Assembly: GCA_954871525.1 (NCBI GenBank)
Contig: OX940864.1
Span: 19,648,001-19,712,000 of the forward strand
Reading direction: 5' to 3'
Length of the DNA stretch: 64,000 bases
DNA from: Parietaria judaica
Taxonomy: Eukaryota > Streptophyta > Magnoliopsida > Rosales > Urticaceae
Notes under the pieces: model-generated
What the model was told of the DNA's origin: nothing
Database searches by the model: none
The model's input: the letters and a program-made list of their open reading frames with translations, nothing else
Shown: positions 47,873 to 57,726 of the stretch, piece after piece
Numbering within the stretch: position 1 is the stretch's first letter
How the letters are laid out: the number at the start of each line of letters is the position of its first letter
Program-made: the position numbers and the translations under genes

Positions 47873-48240
47873 AGAAAACCCACTAAATGCCCAAAAACCA
47901 CTCAAGGTTTAAGAAAATTGCCTATAGTTTCAAACAATTAATTTATACCCATTAATAAACTTTTTTGGACCATATTAACCCTAATTATTAATTTTCGTTT
48001 TAATAATTATTAATAATATAATTTCAAAATTAGAATTTCCTATAATTAAGCTTGACAATTTCTAGGATTTGATTTAAAAGATTATATTACCCTTCATTTA
48101 TTTCTCCTTCATCTTCTTTCTTCCACTTTCTCTCATTTTCTCCCGTCCTCTCTCTCTCCATGTTCATGTGACGCACCATTTTGTTAGATAAATAAATCAG
48201 TCATCGATGCAGTAAGTTATGAGTTGTTTAACATTTATGA

Positions 48241-48283
<43 letters not shown>

Positions 48284-49322
48284 CATTTTGAACTAGACGA
48301 GTACTCTTAGTCAAACGATGCTAAAACATGTGCTGACATTTGATTCATTAATGCATAAGAGTGCGGCGCCTCTCCGTTGTGCCGTCGCAGCGCCTCTCCA
48401 TCACCACATCCTTGGCGAGGTGACCCGCTCTCCCACGGCGAGTAGATCCGCTCCGAGTTCCGCTCCCTCGCCTGAAAAAAACCATCTCTGAGATCCTTGT
48501 GAACCACTTCCACACGCAGGTCGCCGATGGTGAACGTACAATAATAAAATTTTGTAAATATATTTACAGTTTGATATTGGTATATACATATACCAAATTT
48601 ATGTTGATATTTACGATTTGCACAAATTGTCCCCATATTAAGTATTGGTATATACATGTACAATTTTGGTAATTAAATTTACAGTAGTTGATATTGGTAT
48701 ATACATATACCAAATTCATGTTGATATTTACGATTTGCACAAACAGTCCCCGTATTAAGTATTGGTATATACATATACAATTTTGGTAATTAAATTTACA
48801 GTTTGATATTGGTATACATATATACAATTATGGTTGATATTTACGATTTGCACATTCAGTTCCCGTATAAAGTATTCGTATATACATATACAAGATTCGT
48901 AATTAAATTTACTGTTTGGAATTGGTATATTTAAATACAATTTTTGTTTGTAGATTCTATATTAATTTGTGCTCATTATTTCCTACGATTTTAGGAATTT
49001 TGAAATTATGTTTTTAAAATTTAAATCGTTAGAATACTGATTAATAGGGAGAAAATATTCGAAAATAATTAAGGAATGATTAAGATTAATCAGTTATGCT
49101 ATTTAGCTACATTTACTGGAAAAAAAAAATTATTTTGATTCTATTAATTAATTCGAATTATTAATTAATTTTAAATGTAATTTAAATGCCAAATATTAAT
49201 TAATTAGTCTGAAGGTTTTATTGATCCATATTTCAATTAGTGAGTAGTTTTAATTACCATAAATAGAAATGGACATTTTTTTGAAACCTTCAGTAACAAA
49301 TGGGCATTTGGCTAATTTACCC
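47873..49322. mobile_element. MULE-like element A (1450 bp, TSD TTTATAAAAT)
   Basis: Left end AGAAAACCCACTAAATGCCC; right end on the opposite strand GGGTAAATTAGCCAAATGCCC. The shared AAATGCCC-(n)-ACT.AAGGTTT block continues inward. An exact 10-bp duplication TTTATAAAAT lies at 47863-47872 and 49323-49332, as expected for Mutator-like elements (9-11 bp). The interior holds an (AT)n tract at about 48245-48279, a GC-rich stretch near 48360-48480 with no conserved domain recognised, and a ~116-bp tandem repeat. Non-autonomous. The termini are shared with adjacent element B. Confidence 0.8.
48555..48935 (-). repeat. ~116-bp tandem repeats inside MULE A
   Basis: GATATTGG starts repeat units at 48573, 48690 and 48805 (periods 117 and 115), with a further partial unit. 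Each contains GATATTTACGATTTGCACA and TAATTAAATTTAC blocks. Frames on the minus strand here repeat a short peptide only because of the DNA repeat. Confidence 0.85.
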
Positions 49323-50049
49323 TTTATAAAATTTGAGTTCAAGGGGCATTCAAATTAAAAATTGGATAAATGAGTCAAATGCCCATTTATGACTCAACGT
49401 TTCAAAAAAATGCGCATTTCTAATTATGGTAATCATAACCACCAAAAAAATTAAAATTTGGACTAAATTGCCCTTCTAATTTTTAAAAGAAAATCACGTT
49501 TAACATTTTAACTTTTATAATTCTTTTTTTTAATTAAAATAAAAAACAAAAAATTTTCCTTAAAAGTAGCAAACTAAAACAAATCTCCCTTATTAATTAG
49601 TAATATTTTGGATAATCATTTACTGATCATGTTGAATATTCCCTACTTTGACTATTAAAATCTAATTTTTTTTCCTATTAATCAGTACATTTTTCCGACT
49701 ATTTATCAACTATAAATTAATATTTAATAATAAAAAAAAACAATTCAATTCTCTGCTTGTTTTTCCGCCATTTTTATTTGCAGAACCATTTTTGTTCTCT
49801 TGAGGTATATAACGCATCCATCTCAAGCCTTCTTTCGATCCATTGAAAGCCTTCGCACGATTCATTGGTGAGTATATTTATGCATATTCATTGGTGATTA
49901 TTATTTCGTTTTAACGTATATTTATGATTGAAAGTCTCCATTGAAATACTTTGTTCATATTTTGTTCATTGAAAGTCTCCATTGCAATACTTTGTTAATA
50001 TCTACATCATGTTTACGAGATAGATATTTTTGTAAATGTAGTTACGAAT

Positions 50050-50530
50050 TTATAACTGTTAATAATCATACGAAAGATACGAAATAGTATGTTTACGATC
50101 GCAAAGGTTATGTAAATTTATTTACGAAACTTGGTTTTTGTTTTGCCTCACTTTTTGTAATTTTTCTGCGAAACTATAGTTTGGATTGCCGTTATTAATG
50201 TAAATCTATTTACGAAACATGGTTATTGTTTTGCCACATTTTATGTAAATCTATTAACAAAACTTGGTTTTAACTCATTTTATGGTTTTGCCTCATTTTT
50301 TGTAAATTTATTTTACGAAATTATGGTTCGGATGGCCCTTTTTAATGTAAATCATTTTACGAAACATTGTTTTTTTTTTTGTTTTTTTTTTTTTCATTTT
50401 TATGTAAATCATTAACAAAACTTGGTTATGGTTTTGCCTCATTTTTTGTAAATCTTTTTATGAAACTATGGTTTGGTTTGGCCTCATTATATGTAAATCT
50501 ATTTTTGAAACATGGGTTGCGTTTGTGAAC
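50050..50530 (-). repeat. Degenerate tandem repeats with TTTACGAAACTTGG-type core
   Basis: Variants of TGTAAATCTATTTACGAAAC, TGGTTTTTGTTTTGCC and ATGGTTTGGATGGCC recur every ~60-120 bases. They interrupt the 3' part of the DUF1985-type gene and supply its last codons. Confidence 0.7.
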
Positions 50531-51302
50531 GGGGTATGCTTCGCAATTTAGTCCCGTGACCTCTCCGAACTCCTTTAGACCAAATTCAATAACTTGGTCG
50601 TTGAACATTAATGACAACGTGTCGCCATGTCCATTGACCAAATGGATAACCAAGTTGTGGAAGATACATGATGGAGTCTGTTGTTGGTTGAAATCCCAGA
50701 ATTTACCAAAGGGGCCATTCTTGAAACCCTCTATACATCTTGGAAGAGATACAATCGATTTTTTGATTCTCTCGAGCATATGCAATCGCTGGTACGTAAT
50801 GGTTTTCATACCAGTGTGTCTAGAGTCTTCCGGGACAAGAAACTGCAAAAAGGACGAGATATAAGTGTAATTTGTAAGTATAATTATAGTTTAACTTGTA
50901 ATTATATTTACGAAATATAATTGAAAAACCTTAAATGTCAAAAAAAAATTACCTTAATTTCAACACCTTGTGTATGACTCACGAGCTCCTTGTTCGTGGG
51001 TTGTTTTGGGTGCTCATGTAACACAATTGGTTTTGTCCGAGTGCGAGATGTTGAATGTTTTTCAACAAGACCAACAAGGGTTGTCTTGATTCCTATAAAA
51101 ATGCAAGTTGAATGAATAGCAACACAACCAAATCAATACAAAAATGTCCTACTTATTCAATCCCGGTTTAATTTGAAATTCCTTTAAAACAACAAAGCAA
51201 TGATAAAATGCGTGATATAACATCCTCGTTACCTTTTGAAGATTTGGATTTAGTTCGCACGTTAGAACTAGACGACGCCTTGGAAGGATCCGTCGATTTC
51301 AT
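50426..51302 (-). CDS. DUF1985-containing transposon-associated protein, truncated
   Basis: Read on the minus strand as exons 51302-51233, 51092-50953 and 50842-50426. GT-AG sites and phases agree, giving 208 codons from the ATG at 51302 (MKSTDPSKAS). A basic, Ser/Thr-rich N-terminus leads into a DUF1985-like block in exon 3: LHMLERIKKSI, a Phe/Leu-rich middle, and VIEFGLKEFGEVTGLNC, a typical end of this domain. DUF1985 proteins in plant genomes usually sit in Mutator-like elements and are often joined to a Ulp1-type SUMO protease. No protease is seen here: the frame runs into tandem repeats and stops, so the gene is truncated. Function unknown. The exon model is my reading and has no transcript support. 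Confidence 0.6.
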
Positions 51303-53159
51303 TTCCTTAATCATAGGAAAAAATGAGCACAAATTAATATGGAATCAACAAACTGTACATTATAAACTGTAAATTGTAATTTGGAACCAACAAATTGTAC
51401 ATTATATATTGAATTGTATATAAATATACAAAATTAAAACTGTAAATACAATTACAAATCTAGTATATGCATATACAAAAATTTAATACATGAACATTTG
51501 TGAAATTCGATTATGCCTACTGACATTACTGTATATATATACCAAAACTAATCAAGTTAATTTACCAAAAAATCTGTAATTAAATTACGAAAAATATTGA
51601 CACAATTTTTTAAATTAATTTTCTGTAAATGGATTCACAACATAATCCGAACGAAAATACAATCACTGCAAAATCGTGTAAAATAACTTCAAGTTCGTGT
51701 AAGAACATATCCAATAAGCGTGTAAATCCATTTACAGAAAATATTGCAACTCAAAGAGAAATTATCACTTCAAAATATTGTAAAATCATTTACAAAAATC
51801 AAATATATTACCTTGTTTAATCCGGCGAACAATAGACAACGAACAAACGAATAATGACGGATTGTAATTTCATCAACCACCAAAATCAGGTAAAATCATT
51901 CCCAAAAATCGTGTAAACAACTAATTTCAAACTTAAATGAACATGCAATGAAATTGATCGAACATAAACAACTAATTTCAGACTTACTGATATGTATATT
52001 CTCGAACTGGAATTAGGGCAAACAACTCTTGTGCGAATCGGAGAAGGATGCGCGACGGAGGAGGAGGCGCAACGGAGGAGGAGCGGGACGGAGTGAGTTC
52101 GGAGGAAGAACAGAGAGTCGAAGAGAGGAAGTGAGAATCGAAGAGAGAGACTGAATCGAAGAGAGCGAGATAAATAAGGGAGAGAGATATTATTTTAAAA
52201 TTTTAGGTCAAAGTAACAAATTAATTGAAAATCAGATAAATATGGGAAGAATTCATTCATAAATTTAGAAAAAATAAAAATTTGAAATTCAAATATATAT
52301 TAAAAAATTAATAAACAAAAATAAAAAATATAATTAAGATCAAGGTTATTATGATCCCAAATTTATTTAAAATAGACATGAATAAATTAATTAAAAGAAT
52401 GAGTATTTTCCTTAAACCTTACATAATTTTTGGGCATTTCATGACTTTTTCTTAAAAAATGTGAGTTTGTGGGGGTAATTCTGCACTATTCAATGAGCTC
52501 AAGAAATCCCCATTTATTTAATGATGGATGGGGACGTAGACATTAGTCCTGTTCATTCGGGGGCAGGCCCACGGGCAGCCTGCCACTTGTCGCCCCCCGA
52601 ATGGTCCCGCGGGCATCAAAGCCCGAGCTGGCTCGGGTCAGCCCGGCCCGTGGCCCGAGTAACTTCGCCCAGCCCGCAGCCCGAGATGCTGACGGGCCCA
52701 CGGGCTGCATTAATTTTTTTTTTTTTTTTAATAAATGCTAAGCGTTGGATGGTGTAATCGAAGGGCTGACATTCTTTTTCAAAGGGTTCAGTCAAAAGTA
52801 CCTTATCATTTAAGGGGCCTGACAACAGTTTATAAAATTAATAGGTATAAGTACCAAAACTATAATAATAACGGCTATTTTGCCATTTTTGTGCTAATAA
52901 CGGCTACTTTAGACACAAAAAATAAATAAATAAAATTTTCAGATGGTAATAAATATTTATAGACTGCTATATTCAATAAAATTATATTTAAAAATAATAA
53001 TTAATTAATTTACTCAACTTTATCTATAAATACCACCTAATTCAAAAAAACTCAAACACACCAATCTCTTCTACTCTCTAATTTTCTGAAATTTACAAGC
53101 TCAAGCTCTCATTTTACAACTCTTCAAGCTCTAACTCTTTCTATCAAGCTCTCAATTTC

Positions 53160-53490
53160 TTGTTTACATTACATTATTTAGTCACATTATTAGTCATTAG
53201 ACTCATTACTAGTTTATTACGTTAGTTACATATTTAGTCATTAGTTTACATTATTTAGTCACATTATTAGTCATTAGTTTATTACGTTAGTCATATAAAT
53301 TAGTCACACTTATATATTAGTTTCGTTTATTACAGTTTCGTTTATTATAGTCATAGTTAAATTAGTCATATATTAGTCACAGTTATATATTAGTCATATA
53401 CAGTTTCGTTCATATAAATTCGTTTCATATATTAGTCACATATTAGTCATTTAGTCATATATTAGTCATACAGTTTCATATATTAGTCAT
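53160..53490 (+). repeat. Degenerate TTAGTCA/CATATATTAGT repeats upstream of the hAT frame
   Basis: About twenty variants of TTAGTCA(T/C)ATTA are packed just before the hAT start codon, in the likely leader or promoter. The unit length varies, so no simple period applies. Confidence 0.7.
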
Positions 53491-53492
53491 AT

Positions 53493-54767
53493 ATGGCTAG
53501 TCAAAACGAAGGAAGTAGTAATTCGGGTCGTAGATTAGCTAGAACCGAGCAAAACGATTATATCCCGATAATTAATGATCATGCTTATATTTTTGAAACT
53601 CCTAGGGATACCAACGGAAATACGGAGTTGACCCCGTCCCAAGAGGCCGACGCCATTTACAATGCCCAACTCAATCATGCCCAAAACGAAGAAGAGCCGG
53701 AATTGGATTTAAATTTCAACTACCACTTGTTCCAACATGACGAGTCACAACCGGAGTCATCGATGCGACAACGGAGCGAATCGGTGACGGCAAGATCTCC
53801 CGCACCTCCTCAATTCGTTTTAGCTCCGGGGAAGGTCAAATCCGAAGTATGGAATTTTTTCCACCGCATCCAAGGCGATCTTTTACCGAACGGAAAGCAC
53901 GATATTAGGGCATTGTGCAAAGCGTGCAACCGGTCTTTTGGCGGAAAAGGATCCGACGGAACGAGCCACCTCAAACGTCATCTAGATGTATGCAATCCGG
54001 ACCGGGACCCCACCGCCACGGGTCCCGCCAAGGTAAGTCCCTTGAATCCAATACAAGCTAGGGCGTGGGTAGCGGAATGGGTTATAATGACGGGTCAACC
54101 TCTAAGCATTGTTGAAAATGAGGATCAAATACTTCTTCTTAAACGATTTAATCCGTCGTATGTACCCGTTTCGCGTGCCACGCTAACTAGAGATGTAGAG
54201 AGAGAATTTGTTAGAAGAAAAAGTGAATTAATTGATAATCTTAGTTCGTTTTCAACGGACCCGTCACCCTTTGCGTTTATCAACGAAATGACGAGAAGAT
54301 ACGATGATGTGGCGGATGGAAATCAACCAAGCACAAGCGTCATGGGGCCACCGAGACATTCCTTCGTACGCCGAGACGAGCCAAGACGGGTCATCGATGA
54401 AGTGACCAAGTACAAAAATATGCCACCACTCATGTTCTCAACGGAAGAGCGCACTTTCCCGATCATCAAGTGGTGGGAAGACAACAAGACGGAGTTTCTC
54501 ATTCTATCACGGATGGCACGCGACTTCCTTTGCATCCCGGCTTCAACGGTCTCATCGGAATCCGCCTTTAGTCTAAGCAAAAATCTAATTGGCGATCGAC
54601 GACATTCGCTAACGGAGGACCACATCGAGGAGCTTATGATTTTGAGGGATTGGATTAGAGCCGATCGCCGGAAGCACAAGGGAGTCGAAGAAACCGAGCA
54701 ATGCAACAACGCTCAATTCGATCAATTCTACCGTGACGACAATACCGACAACAACGAAGAAGATTAA
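53493..54767 (+). CDS. hAT transposase-like protein with BED finger and dimerisation domain but no catalytic core
   Basis: Intact 424-codon frame from an ATG. A BED-type zinc finger spans about residues 113-167 (C142, C145, H159, H163) and would bind element ends. A segment following it (about 185-250) resembles the part leading into the hAT core. The C-terminal hAT dimerisation domain lies at about 323-388 (FPIIKWWEDN, ARDFLCIPASTVSSESAFS, LIGDRR). The central RNase H-fold catalytic region that should lie between about 250 and 260 is missing, with the frame kept open. The usual length is about 650-700 residues. The protein could still bind DNA and dimerise, so it might act as a competitor of active transposase, by inference, but could not cut. 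Confidence 0.9.
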   Translation: MASQNEGSSNSGRRLARTEQNDYIPIINDHAYIFETPRDTNGNTELTPSQEADAIYNAQLNHAQNEEEPELDLNFNYHLFQHDESQPESSMRQRSESVTARSPAPPQFVLAPGKVKSEVWNFFHRIQGDLLPNGKHDIRALCKACNRSFGGKGSDGTSHLKRHLDVCNPDRDPTATGPAKVSPLNPIQARAWVAEWVIMTGQPLSIVENEDQILLLKRFNPSYVPVSRATLTRDVEREFVRRKSELIDNLSSFSTDPSPFAFINEMTRRYDDVADGNQPSTSVMGPPRHSFVRRDEPRRVIDEVTKYKNMPPLMFSTEERTFPIIKWWEDNKTEFLILSRMARDFLCIPASTVSSESAFSLSKNLIGDRRHSLTEDHIEELMILRDWIRADRRKHKGVEETEQCNNAQFDQFYRDDNTDNNEED

Positions 54768-55273
54768 TTGTTGTAATTTTTACCGTTTTTCTTTGTATTT
54801 TTGTTACAACTTTATGAAGCAATATAATTAGAAGTATTTTCTTTCTCTATATTTATCTTAATATATTATATAAATTATTACATATTATATGAAATATTAC
54901 ACATATTTGCCTTGCACATTTAAAAAAAAAAACCCCACTGCAAAGAGAAATATTATTATGTAACATGTTATCCACAATTCCAATTCCAAGACTGACCAAT
55001 GCAATTTGCTCTCTGTACTACCAACCACATTTGTGCGCATTTAATTCTCCAAGAGGAAGGCAGGGACTTTGGCTGCAATTTAAGAAAAACAAAACAAAAA
55101 ACAAAACAAATTAATATTGGGCGGGGCGGGCAGCCCGCATGCACCTCGGGCTCGGGCCGGGCAGCCCGAGCAGAACCCCAGTCGCAGGTCCCGAGGCCTG
55201 AGGAAATGTCGGGCTCGGGCGGGTCGGGCCCAGGCCCGTGGGGCCCGCCCGTATGCCCAGGATTAGTAGACAT

Positions 55274-55594
55274 GCTCTAAAATCTTATTCCAAACTTCAA
55301 AGTTCAGAGGATTAACTCTGCGCAAGTCCACAAGTTGAGGGGTGAAAATGAAATTCTCAATTTCCTAAAATTAAAAAGTGAAAAGAAAAAAATATATCTG
55401 ACATATCCCAATCCAAATTTTATTTCTTTTATTATTATTATAATTTTAGTATTATTCTAAGTTGGAAACATCTTCCCTTTAAATACTCTCTGAACCCTCT
55501 TCCCTCTTCACTTCACACAGCTCAAGCAGTAGAGAGAGAAAGAGGAGAGAGATAGCGAACCAGTCACTCTCAGTCTCACCTGAGAAGATTCACC
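55274..55594 (+). promoter_or_regulatory. Promoter and leader of the MAKR gene
   Basis: AT-rich sequence with TTTAAATA at about 55479-55486, a plausible TATA-like box. A pyrimidine-rich stretch (55487-55518) and a GA-rich leader (55530-55556) run up to the start codon. The hAT element ends only 320 bases upstream of the start codon and may have displaced the original distal promoter. Confidence 0.4.
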
Positions 55595-56551
55595 ATGCTA
55601 GGTTTCAAAGGCGAGCTCACCATCGAAGTCGAAGACGACTTCATAGACATGGAGATAACCCCTTCAAACACTCTCTCTTCATCCTCATCTTCTTCTTCTT
55701 CTTCTTCCCAGAAACTCCATGAGTTCGAGTTTCAGATGTCGTCTTCCACATCCACACTCTCCTCCCAAAAAGACCGCTTTGCCCCTTTCCCGGCAGACGA
55801 GCTCTTCTACAGAGGCAAGCTCCTTCCTCTTCACCTCCCTCCTCGCCTCGAGATGGTCCGGAGCATCCTTCGGACCGCCATTAACGACGACGAATCCGAC
55901 CTCGAAGAAGAGACCTTCACCATCCCTTTCACGAGCTTCACCGCTCCGTGCACCAACTCCAACACGCCCGTTGACCAGTCGCGCAACATCTCGCCCTCCG
56001 AGTCCTGCCGGGTCAGCTGCGCGGACGAGGACCAGTTCTGGTCAACGCAGGTGGGCTCCGCTCTCGCCGCCGGTCAAACAACCAAGAAGTCAACGCCGCC
56101 GTCGCGGTCGGCCAAGCTGAAGCAGGCCTCGCTCGGGAAGCGGCTCGTCAGGGCGTCGAGGGCGTACCTCAAGTCCCTGTTCCTCCACAAGCCCGAGAGC
56201 GCCACGTGTCACAAGACCCAGACGAGGATGCCGGTCAACGGCGACGGTCAGACTCAGAGGAAGTCGTTTTCTGGGGTGATTCAGAGGCATAATTTGAACT
56301 CTTCGTCGTCCGGGTCGTCTTCGTCGTCGTCATCGTTCTCGCTGAGCTCGAACGGGTCGAGCTCGTACGACCTTCAATGGCTGAAGAGGTGTAGCAGCGC
56401 GAGCTTGGATCTGGAGAGCTCCATTGAAGGAGCTATAGCTCACTGCAAGCAGTCACTGAAATCGCAGCAATTGCTGAGGTCAATGTCGAAGACGAACAAA
56501 GCGAATCATCTTCCGAGTTTTCCAATGGCTGCTTCGAGGATCGCTGTTTAG
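55595..56551 (+). CDS. MAKR: Membrane-associated kinase regulator (MAKR/BKI1-like)
   Basis: An intronless 318-codon gene. MAKR/BKI1 proteins are unstructured plasma-membrane-associated regulators of leucine-rich-repeat receptor kinases; BKI1 restrains the brassinosteroid receptor BRI1. An acidic N-terminus includes FIDMEI (16-21). Poly-Ser (28-38), then the family block FPADELFYRGKLLPLHLPPR (65-84), follow. A Lys/Arg-rich membrane-hook region lies at about 171-199 (KLKQASLGKRLVRASRAYLK). A second Ser-rich tract (about 236-257) precedes a C-terminal kinase-interacting-type motif (about 271-290, with IEGAIAHCKQS). The N-terminus is unlike BKI1, so a MAKR paralogue is more likely. Which MAKR, and which receptor it regulates, cannot be told. 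Confidence 0.9.
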   Translation: MLGFKGELTIEVEDDFIDMEITPSNTLSSSSSSSSSSSQKLHEFEFQMSSSTSTLSSQKDRFAPFPADELFYRGKLLPLHLPPRLEMVRSILRTAINDDESDLEEETFTIPFTSFTAPCTNSNTPVDQSRNISPSESCRVSCADEDQFWSTQVGSALAAGQTTKKSTPPSRSAKLKQASLGKRLVRASRAYLKSLFLHKPESATCHKTQTRMPVNGDGQTQRKSFSGVIQRHNLNSSSSGSSSSSSSFSLSSNGSSSYDLQWLKRCSSASLDLESSIEGAIAHCKQSLKSQQLLRSMSKTNKANHLPSFPMAASRIAV

Positions 56552-57717
56552 AAATCAAGCTTCTCTCTTCTGGGTTTGAAAGAAATCAAGTTTGTTGAGC
56601 GTTGAACGAGTGTTCTTCTCAGTTGTTTGTTGATATGATCAATTGTTGTCGTTTATCGGAAGGTCCCACTTGATCATGACTTTGTCGTTTCACGGAATGA
56701 TTCAAATCAAGTGATGGATGGAAACAATACATACACTTTTTGTTGTATAGCTTTTCCTACTTCATTTTCATTTTCATTTTTTTCTTCTAACATATATTTA
56801 AATGGGCGCATCATGAGTGAGTTGAGTTCATTCATTCATTCATTCATGTGATGGTCAGACTAAAAAGATAATGGTAGAAAGTCAGTTAAAAAGAAAAAAG
56901 AAAAGAGAGAGAATCAAATCTACAGTAAGAATCACATTTTTATGTAAATGTGTGTTACAAATTTATAGCTAGAGATATTTGCCGCAAAAGTACCATAAAT
57001 TATCTCGTAAGTTTCAAAATTTATTTTATTGTGGTAAACTATTTAAAAACCAAAAATAATTATAGTCCCTACTCTAGCTTATTGCAAAAATTGTTTTTTG
57101 AAATCTTTACCTGACAAAATATACAACAACTTCATTAAAATAATTGTTTTGTATGGTTCTTACTCTAACTAACATAACTAAATTTTATCTTTATAAAATA
57201 ATAAAATTCTCTGATCTTACAACATTCATTTATAGAGGTTTAATTCTAATTTGTAATATATCCCCGTACATAAGACACTTAGTGGTACTTTTGGTGCAAA
57301 ATATGATTTTACAATTGCAAACTGTTGTTTGTTAATTTTGTAAAAATAAGGTGTCGTTTAGTGTGTTGAGATATATTCTCTAAAGTTTGACCGGGCAAGA
57401 ACAGAAGGGAAGAGAGTCATGTGCCTGTTTTTAGTTTATCCTCTGACCTTTTTTGAAAGGAAAAGCTGTGAAATGAAAAGCCTTTCGTTACCTAAAAACA
57501 ACAGACTTTAAAATCTTTCGAGTATAATTATCATCATCATTATTATTGATTGTTTTGTTACAGACAGGTACGAATCCAAATAAAATTCATTTGGTGCATT
57601 GGAGTTACAAAAATGACTAGTACTGTAGTGCCTGTTATAATTGTCATCGCAGTGTCCCTTTGTGGTCCTCTTTCAAAGTATCCTTACTTTATTCTTGCTT
57701 TCTCACTTATACTTATA
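56552..57717. other. Intergenic, no gene
   Basis: MAKR 3' UTR (to about 56800), a short ATTC repeat near 56830, then AT-rich sequence with no recognised domain or element. Confidence 0.5.
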
Positions 57718-57726
57718 TAAATACTT

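Larger units (their letters stand above)
49364..52451 (-). mobile_element. MULE-like element B (3088 bp) carrying a DUF1985-type gene
   Basis: Left end GGATAAATGAGTCAAATGCCC; right end on the opposite strand GAAAAAGTCATGAAATGCCC. Both match the ends of element A, 41 bases away. Flanks TTAAAAATT (49355-49363) and TTAAAAAAT (52452-52460) agree at 8 of 9 positions, fitting a 9-bp MULE TSD. On the minus strand, GA- and CTCT-rich leader-like sequence at about 52000-52190 precedes the three-exon gene at 51302-50426. Degenerate tandem repeats follow at about 50050-50530. No transposase is seen, so B is non-autonomous or deleted. Confidence 0.75.
52544..55265 (+). mobile_element. hAT element (2722 bp, TSD GTAGACAT)
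   Basis: Exact 8-bp duplications GTAGACAT lie at 52536-52543 and 55266-55273. The left end TAGTCCTG and the right end on the opposite strand TAATCCTG form a short TIR. Subterminal zones (about 52555-52710 and 55120-55258) are very GC-rich, with many GCCCG/CGGGC motifs in both orientations, typical of hAT transposase-binding sub-ends. It encodes one intact but internally deleted transposase-like protein. It sits 83 bases beyond the right TSD of MULE B. Confidence 0.93.

Noticed and set aside
48555..48935. Regular ~116-bp repeats considered as a CRISPR-like array
   Set aside because: The whole unit is repeated with no unique spacers, and the genome is a plant's.
48307..48940. Minus-strand frames with repeated Tyr/Ile-rich peptides
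   Set aside because: They only translate the ~116-bp tandem repeat of MULE A.
50556..50920. Plus-strand frames of 102 and 79 codons
   Set aside because: Antisense to the DUF1985-type exon; the minus-strand reading has in-phase splice sites and a recognisable domain end.
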